Both the position numbers and the translations under genes were made by a program. From the NCBI RefSeq assembly GCF_014646915.1, contig NZ_BMOE01000001.1:338568-402567 (forward strand): DNA of 64,000 nt. The letters are read 5' to 3'. This document shows, piece after piece, positions 1 through 9,740 of this stretch. The first letter of the stretch is position 1, and each line of letters begins with the position of its first letter. The DNA comes from Deinococcus aquiradiocola. GTDB taxonomy: Bacteria; Deinococcota; Deinococci; Deinococcales; Deinococcaceae. A model generated the notes under the pieces. It did not search any database, had not been told where the DNA came from, and saw only the letters and a program-made list of their open reading frames with translations.

Positions 1-428
1 CGCGCCACCTCCTGAAAGCCGCGCCGTGCCGCGAAGGTCAGCGCGTCCGTGCGGTCCTCGCGCACCACGCTCATCAGGTGCCGCGTCCCGCCGGGCAGGC
101 CGCCGATCAGGTCGTCGTACAGGGCGCGGGCAATGCCCTGCCCGCGCCGCTCCGGGTGGACCGTGACGGCCACCACCAGCCGCCCCACGTCACCGGACCA
201 CTCCTGCGCGGCACTCGTGGCCACGCCCAGAATCCCGCCGTCCTCCTGCCCCCACGGCCCGTCCTGGACGGCCACCACGCGCCGGAAGTGCAGGTCCGGA
301 CGGCGGTGCCGCTCCCGGTGCTGCTGCAGCTCCAGCGACGTCGGGTGATCCGGCGACGCCACGTTGAACAGCGTCACCAGGGACGGAAGGTCGGCCGGGA
401 TCGCCGCACGAATCCTGAATGAAGACAT
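1..428 (-). CDS. GNAT-family N-acetyltransferase (3' end cut by window)
   Basis: The reading frame runs off the left edge, so only about 142 N-terminal residues are visible. The start [14 protein letters not shown] is typical of GNAT proteins. The acetyl-CoA binding motif is present as [14 protein letters not shown] near residue 100 (R/Q-x-x-G-x-G/A pattern), preceded by a hydrophobic strand ([11 protein letters not shown]). It should transfer an acetyl group from acetyl-CoA to an amine; the substrate cannot be told. The ATG is chosen because a TACACT hexamer ends 6 bases upstream, as for many genes here. It is transcribed away from the rest of the window. Family is firm, role unknown. Confidence 0.8.
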   Translation of the reverse strand, partial: MSSFRIRAAIPADLPSLVTLFNVASPDHPTSLELQQHRERHRRPDLHFRRVVAVQDGPWGQEDGGILGVATSAAQEWSGDVGRLVVAVTVHPERRGQGIARALYDDLIGGLPGGTRHLMSVVREDRTDALTFAARRGFQEVA

Positions 429-434
429 GCGCGG

Positions 435-440
435 AGTGTA
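435..440 (-). promoter_or_regulatory. -10 hexamer of leaderless-type promoter (GNAT gene)
   Basis: TACACT on the minus strand, 6 bases before the ATG at 428. Transcription would begin at or next to the start codon, so no ribosome binding site is expected. Confidence 0.6.
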
Positions 441-514
441 GCGACAAGGAAACCCGGACGGCATCCGCCAACTGGCGCACCCCGTCCGGGCCTCGTGAAC
501 CCTGCGTCCGGCAT

Positions 515-829
515 TCAGGCCTGGCGCACGTCCACGTCCTTCAGGACGACCACGACCGGCGCGGCCGCGAACCAGTCGCCGGCCTTCGCGCGGTACGCCT
601 TGTAGTGCTCGCTGTCGCGGTGCGCCTGCACGGCCGTCATGTCACGGTAACGCTCCTGCACGTGGTAGCGCACGCCGCCCTCCGCTTCTTCCTTAAGGAG
701 GTCGTACTTCAGGCAGCCTTCCTCCTGACGGCTCGCCTGCACCATCGCGAGCATCTCACGCTCCACGTCCTGCACGAACTCGGGCTTGGGGACGATCATG
801 GCCTGCACGTTGACTGCGGTGTCGCTCAT
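515..829 (-). CDS. putative antibiotic biosynthesis monooxygenase (ABM) domain protein
   Basis: A 104-residue single-domain protein. The pattern of a short strand, a helix with [20 protein letters not shown], then [24 protein letters not shown] is that of the ABM/YgiN-like dimeric ferredoxin fold. These proteins include cofactor-free quinol monooxygenases and haem-degrading enzymes; the substrate cannot be assigned. Length matches the family (about 95 to 110 residues). It is a single gene between two unrelated genes, with a TAGCGT hexamer 6 bases before its ATG. Confidence 0.75.
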   Translation of the reverse strand: MSDTAVNVQAMIVPKPEFVQDVEREMLAMVQASRQEEGCLKYDLLKEEAEGGVRYHVQERYRDMTAVQAHRDSEHYKAYRAKAGDWFAAAPVVVVLKDVDVRQA

Positions 830-835
830 GCAGGG

Positions 836-841
836 ACGCTA
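836..841 (-). promoter_or_regulatory. -10 hexamer of leaderless-type promoter (ABM gene)
   Basis: TAGCGT on the minus strand, separated by 6 bases from the ATG at 829. Confidence 0.5.
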
Positions 842-928
842 CCGCACCCGCCGCGCCCCGCATGGGAGCTGGCTTTCAATGTCCGGCGCTTCGTGACGGT
901 CCTCCCTGCCGCGCGCCGGTGCAGGCGC

Positions 929-934
929 TACCAT
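929..934 (+). promoter_or_regulatory. -10 hexamer of leaderless-type promoter (clpS)
   Basis: TACCAT ends 6 bases before the clpS ATG at 941; no Shine-Dalgarno sequence lies between. It would drive the clpS-clpA pair. Confidence 0.55.
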
Positions 935-940
935 CCCTGC

Positions 941-1258
941 ATGACGCGGCAGAACCCCCAACGCGGCACCCAGACGCTGGAACGCACGGACCTCGCGCGT
1001 CCCCGCATGTTCCGGGTGCTGCTGCTGAACGACGATTACACCCCGATGGACTTCGTGGTGATGGTGCTGCGGCGGTACTTCCGGCAGGACGAGGCGCAGG
1101 CGCAGGCCGTGATGCTGGCCGTCCACCAGCGCGGGCAGGGCGTGGCGGGCGTGTACACCCGCGAGATCGCGGAAACGAAGGCCGCGCAGGTCGTCACGCA
1201 TGCCCGCCAGGAAGGGCACCCGCTCGCGCTGACCGTCGAACCGGACGGTGACGCGTGA
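941..1258 (+). CDS. clpS: ATP-dependent Clp protease adaptor ClpS
   Basis: A 105-residue ClpS, the adaptor that binds N-degron substrates and hands them to ClpA for ClpP degradation. The conserved [13 protein letters not shown] block is at residues 28-40; N30, D31 and D32 correspond to the residues that bind the substrate N-terminus, M36 to the specificity gate, and VHQRG (H62) to the second binding element. A longer upstream frame is open but has no homology, and the -10 hexamer just before 941 supports this ATG. The last codon overlaps the clpA start (GTGA), so both genes are translated from one message. Confidence 0.93.
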   Translation: MTRQNPQRGTQTLERTDLARPRMFRVLLLNDDYTPMDFVVMVLRRYFRQDEAQAQAVMLAVHQRGQGVAGVYTREIAETKAAQVVTHARQEGHPLALTVEPDGDA

Positions 1259-3504
1259 TCGGCGCGGCCCTGCAGGCCGCCCTGCAGCGCGCGGCGGACC
1301 TCGCCGCCGACCTCGGGCACGAGTTCGTGACGCTCGAACACCTGCTCCTTGCCCTCACGGACGACCCGCAGACGCGCGCGGCCCTGCTCGCCGTCGGCAC
1401 GGACCTCGCCCGCCTGGACCGCGACCTGCGCGGCGCCGTGCAGGACTTCGAGGTGGTCGGGGACGCGCCGGAATTCTCGCTCGCGGTGCAGCAGGTCGTG
1501 CAGGAAGCCATGTGGCAGCTTCAGGCGTCCGGGAAGGGCAGCGAGGCGCTCGGCGGTGAACGCGTCCTCGCGGAACTGCTGGACGTGCCGGACAGCCCCG
1601 CCCGCTACGCCCTCGAACGGCAGGGCGTCACGCGGCTCGACGTGCTCGCGTTCCTGTCGCACGGCCGCGCGAAAGTCGCCGGTCACGACGCGCCCCGCCG
1701 CACGCGCGGCACCGACGAAGGCGCCGCCACGGCAACAGATACGCCGACCGAGGCGGAAGGCGAGGTGCAGGACCCGCTCGCGCAGTACGCCGAGAACCTC
1801 ACGGACGGCGCCCGCGCGGGCCGCTACGACCCCGTCATCGGCCGGGAACGCGAGCTGGAACGCGTGACGCACATCCTCGCGCGCCGCGCGAAGAACAACC
1901 CCGTCCTGGTGGGCGAACCCGGCGTCGGCAAGACCGCCATCGCCGAGGGCCTCGCGCAGGCCATCGTGAACGGCGACGTGCCCGGCTTCCTGCAGGACGC
2001 GCAGGTGTACGCCCTCGACATGGGCGCCCTCCTCGCCGGAACCCGCTACCGGGGCGACTTCGAGGCGCGCCTCAAGGCGGTCCTCGCGGCCCTCGACGGT
2101 CAGAACAGCGTCCTGTTCATCGACGAACTGCACACCCTCGTCGGGGCGGGCGCCACCGAGGGCGGCAGCATGGACGCCGCGAACCTCCTCAAGCCCGCCC
2201 TCGCCCGCGGACGCCTGCGCGTGCTGGGCGCCACCACGCCCGCCGAAGTCCGGCACCTGGAACGCGACCGCGCCCTGTGGCGCCGATTCCAGACGGTCGA
2301 CGTGCCGGAACCCAGCGCCGAGGACGCCCTCCTGATCCTCCGGGGGCTCGCCGGACGGTACGCCGAGCACCACGGCGTGAAGTACCCCGCGCCGAGCCTG
2401 GAGGCCGCCGTCACGCTCAGCGTCCGACACCTGACCGGCCGCCACCTGCCGGACAAGGCCATCGACGTGATCGACGAGGCCGGAGCCGCGTACAGCGCCC
2501 GCCGCAAGGGCAGCAGGCGCAGCAAGACCGTCACCGTGCAGGACATCGAGGAGACCGTGTCCCGCATGGCGCGCGTCCCGCTCGGCACCGTCCGCGCCGA
2601 GGAGGTGCAGAGCCTCGCCACGCTCGAAACCGACCTCAAGGCCCGCGTGTACGGCCAGGACGCCGCCACCGAAACCATCGCGAGCGCCGTGAAGCTCGCC
2701 CGCGCCGGACTGCGCGACCCGCGCCGCCCGCAGGCCGCGTTCCTGCTCGCCGGACCGACCGGCGTCGGCAAGACCGAACTGAGCCGCGCGCTCGCCGAAC
2801 GCCTCGGGCTGGAACTGCTGCGCTTCGACATGTCCGAGTACCAGGAGGCGCACACCGCGTCCCGCCTGATCGGCGCGCCTCCCGGCTACGTCGGCTTCGA
2901 CCAGGGCGGCCTCCTCACCGACGGCATCTCCCGCCACCCGCACGCCGTGCTGCTCCTCGACGAGATCGAGAAGGCCCACCCGGACGTGTACAACGTCTTC
3001 CTGCAGCTCATGGACCACGGCACCCTCACCGATCACACCGGCAAGAAGGTCGACGGGCGCGGCCTGATCATCCTCTTCACCACCAACGCGGGCGCCGCCG
3101 ACGCGTCCCGCCCCGCCGTAGGCTTCTCGCCCGTCGCGCGGGACGGGCAGATGATGGAGGCCGTGACGCGCACCTTCACGCCCGAATTCCGCAATCGCCT
3201 GGACGGCATCCTCACCTTCCGGCCCCTCGCCGGGAACGTGATGGGGCAGGTGGTGGACAAGTTCGTCGCGGCCCTCGCCGCGCAGGTCGCGGAACGCGGC
3301 GTGACCCTGACCGTCACCCCCGCCGCCCGCGCCCGCCTCGCACAGCTCGGGTACGACCCCGCGATGGGCGCGCGCCCGCTCGCCCGCGTCATCGAACGCG
3401 AGGTCAGCCGACCCCTCGCGGACCTCATGCTGTTCGGCCGCCTGAGCGGCGGCGGGACCGTCACGGTGGACGCGACCGGCCACACCTTCACCTTCGGCGA
3501 GTAG
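1255..3504 (+). CDS. clpA: ATP-dependent Clp protease ATP-binding subunit ClpA
   Basis: A 749-residue Hsp100/Clp unfoldase of the ClpA type, which threads substrates into ClpP. Order: Clp N-terminal repeat domain (about 1-140), a polar linker, AAA-1 with Walker A GEPGVGKT at 220-227 and Walker B VLFIDE, AAA-2 with Walker A GPTGVGKT at 500-507 and [12 protein letters not shown], then the C-terminal D2-small domain. VGF at about 622-624 sits where ClpA carries the ClpP-docking loop. No long middle coiled coil is present, which separates it from ClpB. GTG start overlaps the clpS stop by 4 bases. The partner ClpP is not in this window. Confidence 0.95.
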   Translation: MIGAALQAALQRAADLAADLGHEFVTLEHLLLALTDDPQTRAALLAVGTDLARLDRDLRGAVQDFEVVGDAPEFSLAVQQVVQEAMWQLQASGKGSEALGGERVLAELLDVPDSPARYALERQGVTRLDVLAFLSHGRAKVAGHDAPRRTRGTDEGAATATDTPTEAEGEVQDPLAQYAENLTDGARAGRYDPVIGRERELERVTHILARRAKNNPVLVGEPGVGKTAIAEGLAQAIVNGDVPGFLQDAQVYALDMGALLAGTRYRGDFEARLKAVLAALDGQNSVLFIDELHTLVGAGATEGGSMDAANLLKPALARGRLRVLGATTPAEVRHLERDRALWRRFQTVDVPEPSAEDALLILRGLAGRYAEHHGVKYPAPSLEAAVTLSVRHLTGRHLPDKAIDVIDEAGAAYSARRKGSRRSKTVTVQDIEETVSRMARVPLGTVRAEEVQSLATLETDLKARVYGQDAATETIASAVKLARAGLRDPRRPQAAFLLAGPTGVGKTELSRALAERLGLELLRFDMSEYQEAHTASRLIGAPPGYVGFDQGGLLTDGISRHPHAVLLLDEIEKAHPDVYNVFLQLMDHGTLTDHTGKKVDGRGLIILFTTNAGAADASRPAVGFSPVARDGQMMEAVTRTFTPEFRNRLDGILTFRPLAGNVMGQVVDKFVAALAAQVAERGVTLTVTPAARARLAQLGYDPAMGARPLARVIEREVSRPLADLMLFGRLSGGGTVTVDATGHTFTFGE

Positions 3505-3530
3505 GCCAGGACGCCGCGAGAGGCAGACAG

Positions 3531-3570
3531 GGGAAGGGCCGCGTGCACTGCTCACCCGGCCCCTCTTCCC
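3531..3570. terminator. imperfect hairpin between convergent clpA and HTH gene
   Basis: GGGAAG..GGCC pairs with GGCC..CTTCCC with a small bulge. It lies between two convergent genes and may stop transcription from both sides; it has no T tract. Confidence 0.4.
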
Positions 3571-3601
3571 GCTCACGGCTGGTTGGACCAGTCCGGGTCG
3601 G

Positions 3602-3985
3602 TCAGTCGGCGTTCACCCACTCGCGCAGGTGCCGGGCGACGAGGCCGCTGACGTTCACGCCGTCCCGCTCCGCTCTGGCGAGCTGCGCGGCCTTCTCTGC
3701 GTGCGTGATGGGCAGCCACATGGCGATGTACTCGCGTCCGTTCTCGGTCCTGTACTCGCCGCCGTGCTCGTCACGCTGAACCACGCCGTTCGCCATGCCG
3801 TCTCCCTCCTGGCCCGCCTGGGCCAGCCATGCGTACACGCGGCTCTTCAGGAACCGCCACTCGCGTCCGACCTTGCGGCCGGGCAGGTCTCCGCTGCGCA
3901 CCAGGGCGTAGGCGGTGGTGTCGCTCACCTTGAGCAGCTCCGCCAGGTCCTCCAGCGTCAGCACCTCGTCGTCAATTCCGGTCAT
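3602..3985 (-). CDS. excisionase-type helix-turn-helix DNA-binding protein
   Basis: 127 residues. The N-terminal half (LTLEDLAELLKVSDTTAYALVRSGDLPGRKVGREWRF, shown here in part: LTLEDLAELLKVSDTTAYAL) is the winged-helix/MerR-like 'excisionase family' domain, in which the recognition helix follows SDTTAY and the wing contains GREWRF. The C-terminal half is a separate helical region ending VARHLREW. Such proteins are usually small DNA-binding regulators; no recombinase is near, so there is no sign of a mobile element. ATG at 3985 is the first start after which homology begins; the longer frame upstream looks random. It is divergent from the GNAT gene at 4037, 51 bases away. Confidence 0.75.
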   Translation of the reverse strand: MTGIDDEVLTLEDLAELLKVSDTTAYALVRSGDLPGRKVGREWRFLKSRVYAWLAQAGQEGDGMANGVVQRDEHGGEYRTENGREYIAMWLPITHAEKAAQLARAERDGVNVSGLVARHLREWVNAD

Positions 3986-4036
3986 CAGGGGCATCCGAGG
4001 CCCCGGTCCCGCCGACCGTCCGGCACACTGGACCCC

Positions 4037-4597
4037 GTGACCCTCCCCCTCGTCCTGCGACCCCGCCGTCCCGAAGACCTGCCCGAACTGTGGCGCTGGA
4101 CGCACGGCATCCCCGACCCGGAATGGAAACGCTGGGACGCCCCGTACTTCCACGGCCCGCACTCGCCGCTCGGTCTCGCCGAGTACACCGCGCGCGCCCT
4201 GGCCCGGCCCGTGCCGGAGCACCTGCACGTCATCGAGATCGGCGGGATGGTGCGCGGCGTCGTCACGCGCGCCTGGGAGGACCCGCAGGAGGGCGGCTGG
4301 ATGGACCTCGGCATCGTCATCCACGACCCCGCCTTCTGGAACGGCGGGTACGGCACGCGCGCCCTGCACGGCTGGGTGGACCTCACGTTCCGCGACACGC
4401 CCGCGCACGTCCTGACGCTCACCACCTGGAGCGGCAACGCGCGCATGCTGGGCGCGGCCCGCCGCCTGGGGTTCCGCGAATGCGCCCGCGTGCGCGAGGC
4501 CCGGTCCTGGCAGGGTGAACGGTACGACTCGGTGCGCTTCGACCTGCTGCGCCGCGAATGGCCCACCCACACCGGCAAGGATGGCATGGCAGGCTGA
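4037..4597 (+). CDS. GNAT-family (RimJ/RimL-like) acetyltransferase
   Basis: 186 residues from a GTG start. It follows the RimJ/RimL pattern: LVLRPRRPEDLPELWRW at the start, WMDLGIVIHDPAFWNGGYGTRAL (the G-x-G-x acetyl-CoA loop is NGGYGTRAL) in the middle, and the C-terminal SGNARMLGAARRLGFRECARVREA with the conserved N-x-R-M-x-x-x-x-x-x-LGF element. It probably acetylates a protein N-terminus, ribosomal protein or small amine; the substrate is unknown. The GTG is 7 bases after a CACACT hexamer, a weak match to the leaderless promoters nearby. Earlier in-frame codons give no family match. Confidence 0.8.
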   Translation: MTLPLVLRPRRPEDLPELWRWTHGIPDPEWKRWDAPYFHGPHSPLGLAEYTARALARPVPEHLHVIEIGGMVRGVVTRAWEDPQEGGWMDLGIVIHDPAFWNGGYGTRALHGWVDLTFRDTPAHVLTLTTWSGNARMLGAARRLGFRECARVREARSWQGERYDSVRFDLLRREWPTHTGKDGMAG

Positions 4598-4681
4598 CTT
4601 CAGTGCGGGCGGAGCACGCACGGCACGGGACGCTGAGTGCCGGATGGGAGCGCCCCTAACGGGCGGAAATCGTGCGTCTGC

Positions 4682-4687
4682 TAGACT
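4682..4687 (+). promoter_or_regulatory. -10 hexamer of leaderless-type promoter (darA)
   Basis: TAGACT ends 6 bases before the ATG at 4694. Confidence 0.6.
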
Positions 4688-4693
4688 GCCCTC

Positions 4694-5023
4694 ATGAAGC
4701 TCGTGATGGCTGTCATTCAGGATGCCGACGCGGCGTCGCTCATGCGGGCACTGTCCGACAATGCCTTCGACGTCACCAAACTCGCCTCGACCGGCGGATT
4801 CCTCCGCGAGGGCAACACCACCCTGATGCTGGGCGTCCAGGACGACCGGATGGAGGACCTCAAAGCACTCGTCCGCAAGACCTGCCGCGCACGCACGCGC
4901 CTCGTCACGCCCAGCGTCCCGATGGGCGAGCAGGGCGAAGGCCTCGTCGCGGACCCGCTGGAGGTGCCGGTGGGCGGCGCGGTGATGTTCGTGCTGGGCG
5001 TCAACGAATTCATCAAGGTCTGA
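4694..5023 (+). CDS. darA: cyclic-di-AMP receptor (DarA/PstA, PII-like)
   Basis: A 109-residue PII-like protein of the DarA/PstA (YaaQ, DUF970) family, trimeric receptors for c-di-AMP in other bacteria. Diagnostic pieces are [20 protein letters not shown] at the start and [21 protein letters not shown] near residues 28-48; the [10 protein letters not shown] stretch forms the ligand pocket. Length is that of the family. It is a single gene closed by a strong hairpin. Its presence implies c-di-AMP signalling in this organism, though no cyclase gene is in the window. What the receptor regulates here cannot be read from the neighbours. Confidence 0.9.
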   Translation: MKLVMAVIQDADAASLMRALSDNAFDVTKLASTGGFLREGNTTLMLGVQDDRMEDLKALVRKTCRARTRLVTPSVPMGEQGEGLVADPLEVPVGGAVMFVLGVNEFIKV

Positions 5024-5050
5024 AGCGCAGTCCGCATCCTCTCACCCTGC

Positions 5051-5083
5051 GGGGCGGCGTCCGTGACCTTCGGACGCCGCCCC
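5051..5083 (+). terminator. 13-bp GC hairpin after darA
   Basis: GGGGCGGCGTCCG (5051-5063) pairs perfectly with CGGACGCCGCCCC (5071-5083) over a 7-base loop, 28 bases after the darA stop. Very stable but without a T tract. Confidence 0.7.
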
Positions 5084-5168
5084 GCTCCCGTCCCCCCGGG
5101 CGGGGGCGTGAAGCTGACGCCCGCATGATGCCGGGACCGGCTCTCATGCCGCGTCAGGCAGCGGGATA

Positions 5169-5174
5169 GACAAT
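5169..5174 (+). promoter_or_regulatory. -10-like hexamer (DUF4139-like gene)
   Basis: GACAAT (overlapping TAGACA) ends 6 bases before the ATG at 5181, the same spacing as the leaderless promoters elsewhere, with a weaker hexamer. Confidence 0.4.
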
Positions 5175-5180
5175 CCAGGT

Positions 5181-6485
5181 ATGCCCAAGTCACTGCTGGC
5201 CCTCACGACCACCGCCCTCCTCGCCGCAGGCACCGCCACGGCCGCCGACCTGCGCATCTACCCGAACTTCGGGGAGGTCCGGCAGACGGCGACCATCACC
5301 GCCGGACAGGTGAGCGTGAACCTGCCCGCCAACCTGTACGGCACCGTCCTGCCCGACTCCCTCGACCTGGACGGCGTGAACGTCTCGTCGCGCTCCCTGG
5401 TGCAGCAGGCCAACTGGCTCGGCACGCTGGAAGGCAAGGAAGTCACGCTGCGCGAGGACGGCCGCACGGAACGCGTCACGCTCGTCCGCGCCCGCGACCT
5501 GCTCGTGCGGGACGCGCAGGGCCAGTACCGGACCGTGCAGGCGCAGAACCTCGCGTACGACGTGCAGCCGCCCGAGAATCCCTTCTCCCCGAGCTGGCAG
5601 GCGACCTTCAACGTGATCGGCGCGGCCACCGGCACGCCCACCCTCACGTACCTGACGCGCGCCCTCAGCTGGACGCCCCGCTACACCCTGAAGCTCTCGG
5701 GCAGCACGGCCGCCCTGAGCGCCCTGGCCGACATCCGCAACGCGTCCGAGCAGGCCTTCAACGTGAACGCCGCCGAACTGTACGCCGGGGACGTGCAGCT
5801 GGAAGGCAACCAGATGCCCGTCTACGCGGCCCGCATGCAGACCTTCGACGTGGCCGCGGCCGCGAGCGCCGCCCCCGCCCCGAAGGTCAGCAGCATGGGC
5901 GAGATGCGCGGCCTGTACCGGTACGGCCTGGACGGCGCGTTCCTGCTGCCCGCCAACGGCAGCGTCAGCCTCCCGTTCCTGAACCCGAAGATCACCACCT
6001 TCGAGCGCTTCGGGGTGGCGGGCATGGGCTTCTCGACCGGCGGGGCGCGCGGCAACCTGAACCGCGGGTACCGCCTCAAGGCCGACACGGAACTGCCCGC
6101 CGGTCCCGTCACCGTGCGCGAGGACGGCCGCCTCGTCGGTCAGGTGAACGTGGACACCACCTCCGCGAACACGGCCGTGGACCTGAACCTCGGCACGGAC
6201 CCCGACCTGAAGTACGTGCGCGCCGCGACCGCCACCGTGCAGAACAAGGGCACCAAGACCGAGGCGACCGTCGTGAAGGTCACGTACACCCTGGAGAACG
6301 CCAAGGACCGCGCCACCCGCTTCGAACTCACCGAGTACGGCGTGGACGGGCGCGGCACCGTGACGGGCCCCGTCACGCGCAGCGCCGAAGGCAACGTCCT
6401 CGTCAAGGTGGACGTCCCCGCCCGCAGCGGCACCACGAACGGCAAGGCCACCGTGACCTTCACCGTCACCCTCCCCAACACCTGA
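5181..6485 (+). CDS. secreted DUF4139-like protein
   Basis: 434 residues with a Sec signal peptide (MPKSLLALTTTALLAAGTATAA, cleavage after the second A-x-A). The mature part is mostly beta strand. The middle contains ALSWTPRYTLKLSG followed by ALADIRNASEQAFNVNAAEL, which resembles the DUF4139 core (a 'W-x-P-x-Y' strand followed by a region ending in 'SEQ/TGE-W/F'). These proteins are exported or surface proteins of unknown function. It is a single gene ended by a strong hairpin. The family assignment is by eye from this core only. Confidence 0.6.
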   Translation: MPKSLLALTTTALLAAGTATAADLRIYPNFGEVRQTATITAGQVSVNLPANLYGTVLPDSLDLDGVNVSSRSLVQQANWLGTLEGKEVTLREDGRTERVTLVRARDLLVRDAQGQYRTVQAQNLAYDVQPPENPFSPSWQATFNVIGAATGTPTLTYLTRALSWTPRYTLKLSGSTAALSALADIRNASEQAFNVNAAELYAGDVQLEGNQMPVYAARMQTFDVAAAASAAPAPKVSSMGEMRGLYRYGLDGAFLLPANGSVSLPFLNPKITTFERFGVAGMGFSTGGARGNLNRGYRLKADTELPAGPVTVREDGRLVGQVNVDTTSANTAVDLNLGTDPDLKYVRAATATVQNKGTKTEATVVKVTYTLENAKDRATRFELTEYGVDGRGTVTGPVTRSAEGNVLVKVDVPARSGTTNGKATVTFTVTLPNT

Positions 6486-6515
6486 AACCGGATCGCTGAT
6501 CCTGCCGGGTGACAG

Positions 6516-6553
6516 GCAGGCGGGCCGCTCCCAGTCCGGAGCGGCCCGCCTGC
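6516..6553 (+). terminator. 16-bp hairpin after DUF4139-like gene
   Basis: GCAGGCGGGCCGCTCC (6516-6531) pairs with GGAGCGGCCCGCCTGC (6538-6553) over a 6-base loop. Confidence 0.7.
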
Positions 6554-6566
6554 TGCATGTGTCGTT

Positions 6567-6692
6567 ATACGGTTTTGATCCGATTCCAGGGATGCCGGAA
6601 ACAGCACCGACATCCCTTCCACCTCCTCCAAACCGTACTTGTTGGTGCTCGCTTCGCTCGGCTGAACTCTAAAAGTTCAGCTCAAAACCGTA

Positions 6693-6693
<1 letters not shown>
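6567..6693. repeat. dispersed inverted-repeat element, copy A
   Basis: About 127 bp with perfect 12-bp ends ATACGGTTTTGA and TCAAAACCGTAT. Inside are a hairpin of the GGGATG...CATCCC type, an internal partial end (AAACCGTAC) and CTGAACT...AGTTCAG next to the right end. It ends on the first base of the protease stop codon and lies between two convergent genes. Related copies are at 18841, 37914, 45866, 53068 and 60871. Confidence 0.8.
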
Positions 6694-8306
<1,613 letters not shown>

Positions 8307-8689
8307 TCTGGTGCCTCCGGGGAGTGGATGATGGAGAAACAGAGCGGCCGTCCATGTCCCCTGGCGGGGGCGTGGAACGGGGCGGGCACTTCAAAACCTG
8401 TTCGTATTTGTACGGGGATATGAATAGCACGGGCTTTGTGAGTCCTCGTGCCGAGCAATCTAGACAACTTTTGTTATGCAGCAGTTTCCTTCAAAACGAC
8501 AGCGATATGCACGCAAAAGCTTTCGTTGTCGGTCAAATGAGGCGCGTCTGGGTTGTGTTCGAAAGCTGTGAATTAATTCATATCCGGGTCTTAATGTTCG
8601 ACGACTGCCCCTGCAGCGACGACCCCCCCCACCGGAATCACCAGACGCTCACCGTCACTCACCCCAGGGCCCAGCCCGCCAGAACAGAG
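8307..8689. promoter_or_regulatory. AT-rich upstream region of the protease gene with palindromes
   Basis: No gene is visible. The stretch from about 8390 to 8600 is clearly AT richer than its surroundings. It holds a 10-bp inverted repeat GGATATGAAT (8416-8425) / ATTCATATCC (8576-8585), 150 bases apart, and a perfect 12-bp palindrome TGAATTAATTCA (8569-8580) overlapping the second arm. Both flanking genes run leftward, so the whole region lies upstream of the protease. A defined -10/-35 pair could not be fixed. Confidence 0.45.
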
Positions 8690-8718
8690 CGCTGCCCGGC
8701 CAGACCGGCCGGGCAGCG
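8690..8718 (-). terminator. 12-bp hairpin after PEBP gene
   Basis: CGCTGCCCGGCC (8690-8701) pairs with GGCCGGGCAGCG (8707-8718), 25 bases past the stop of the minus-strand PEBP gene. Confidence 0.7.
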
Positions 8719-8742
8719 ACAGAAAACGGATTCAGGACAGGG

Positions 8743-9366
8743 TCAGCGGTTGTACGTGGCGGTGATGCTGGCCTTCGCGAGCGTCGACCCGTTCAGGTTG
8801 AAGCCCACGTACGCCGGGCTGACGCCCGCAGGCAGGTCCAGCGTCCGGTTCAGCGCGTACAGCGTGAAGACGTAGCGGTGCGGGGCACTCCCGACCGGCG
8901 GGCACGCGCCCGTGTAGCCGGACGTGCCGCCGTCGTTGTTCAGCATGACCGCGCCCGCCGGAAGGGTCCCGCCCGCCGAACCCGCACCCTTCGCGAGGCC
9001 CGCCGCCGTGGCCGGGATGTTGAACGTCACCCAGTGCCAGAACCCGCTGCCGGTCGGTGCGTCCGGGTCGTAGGTGGTCAGCACGTAACTCACGGTGCCT
9101 GCGGGCGCGCCGCTCCAGTTCAGGGCGGGGGAGACGTTCATGCCGGTGCAGCCGTTGCCGGACCCGACCTGCTCCATCGGCAGCACGGCGCCGTCCGCGA
9201 ACTGCGGACTGCTGAGCTTCAGGGTGCCCGCCGTCACGTCCGGCGCGGGCTGCGCGACGCTCAGGCGACCGGGAGCGGCAGCCGTCGTGGCAGCCTGCAG
9301 GGCAGGAGCGCAGCTGCCGAGCAGCAGACTCCCGGCGACAGCGGCGATCTTCAGGGCATTGTTCAT
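8743..9366 (-). CDS. YbhB/YbcL family Raf-kinase-inhibitor-like (PEBP) lipoprotein
   Basis: 207 residues. The start MNNALKIAAVAGSLLLGSC is a lipoprotein signal with Cys 19. The PEBP fold is identified by SPALNWSGAPAGTVSYVLTTYDPDAP (ligand-pocket DPDAP) and FWHWVTFNIPA, followed by GYTGACPPVGSAPHRYVFTLYAL, in the family order. The physiological ligand in bacteria is not established. An open frame extends upstream, but GGAGG sits 7 bases before this ATG and the signal peptide begins here. It is a single gene, divergent from the mutase gene. Confidence 0.88.
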   Translation of the reverse strand: MNNALKIAAVAGSLLLGSCAPALQAATTAAAPGRLSVAQPAPDVTAGTLKLSSPQFADGAVLPMEQVGSGNGCTGMNVSPALNWSGAPAGTVSYVLTTYDPDAPTGSGFWHWVTFNIPATAAGLAKGAGSAGGTLPAGAVMLNNDGGTSGYTGACPPVGSAPHRYVFTLYALNRTLDLPAGVSPAYVGFNLNGSTLAKASITATYNR

Positions 9367-9740
9367 GGAACCTCCAGGGTGAATCAGGACGCAGGGGGCC
9401 CACGGGCGAACCCGGGCACAGGGGGCGAAGGCCGAAGGCAGATGAGGTGCACAACAGGGAGGCGCGGACCGGGGAGCTGAATCCCGACCATTCAAGAGCC
9501 CACCCTGCAGGTCAGATGAGTGAAACCGTACAATGTGAAGGTTTCTCCAGTCCCCATCCAGCTTCCGTTCCCCATCCAGCTTCCGTCGCCCGGACCGCAG
9601 CGGTCACGCGCGCGGGAACACGCCCCGCACCTGCGGCCCGCGCCGAACGTTCGTTATGATGGCCGTACTCCGACCCACCGCGCCACGCCCGGCCTCCCGG
9701 CCACCCGCGACCCACCGAACCCTGCCCCCCAGGAGGCCCC
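9367..9740. promoter_or_regulatory. divergent control region between PEBP gene and methylmalonyl-CoA mutase gene
   Basis: No gene is visible in these 374 bases. Two promoter candidates face the mutase gene. TACAAT (9529-9534) sits at the centre of an inverted repeat GAAACC (9522-9527) / GGTTTC (9540-9545). TATGAT (9655-9660) directly follows the palindrome CGAACGTTCG (9644-9653). Between them is an 18-bp direct repeat (9550-9585). An AGGAGG ribosome binding site (9731-9736) precedes the ATG, so this gene has a true leader. Confidence 0.5.
9550..9585 (+). repeat. two tandem copies of an 18-bp unit
   Basis: The unit TCCCCATCCAGCTTCCGT occurs twice without a gap upstream of the mutase gene. Its function is unknown; it may be a duplicated binding site or simple slippage. 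Confidence 0.7.

Noticed and set aside
190..480. 96-residue minus-strand frame over the first gene
   Set aside because: Out of frame with the GNAT protein, which has clear motifs and a promoter hexamer.
1036..3576. Long minus-strand open frame of about 846 residues opposite clpA
   Set aside because: Composition is a GC-driven antisense of clpA (Ala/Gly/Arg/Val rich), with no family motif; clpA on the other strand is unmistakable.
3602..3985. Excisionase as sign of a prophage or integrative element
   Set aside because: No integrase, attachment repeat or phage gene nearby; the same domain is common in ordinary regulators.
9367..9740. Cobalamin riboswitch before the B12-dependent mutase
   Set aside because: No B12-box-like sequence or suitable multi-helix layout seen in the 374-base region.
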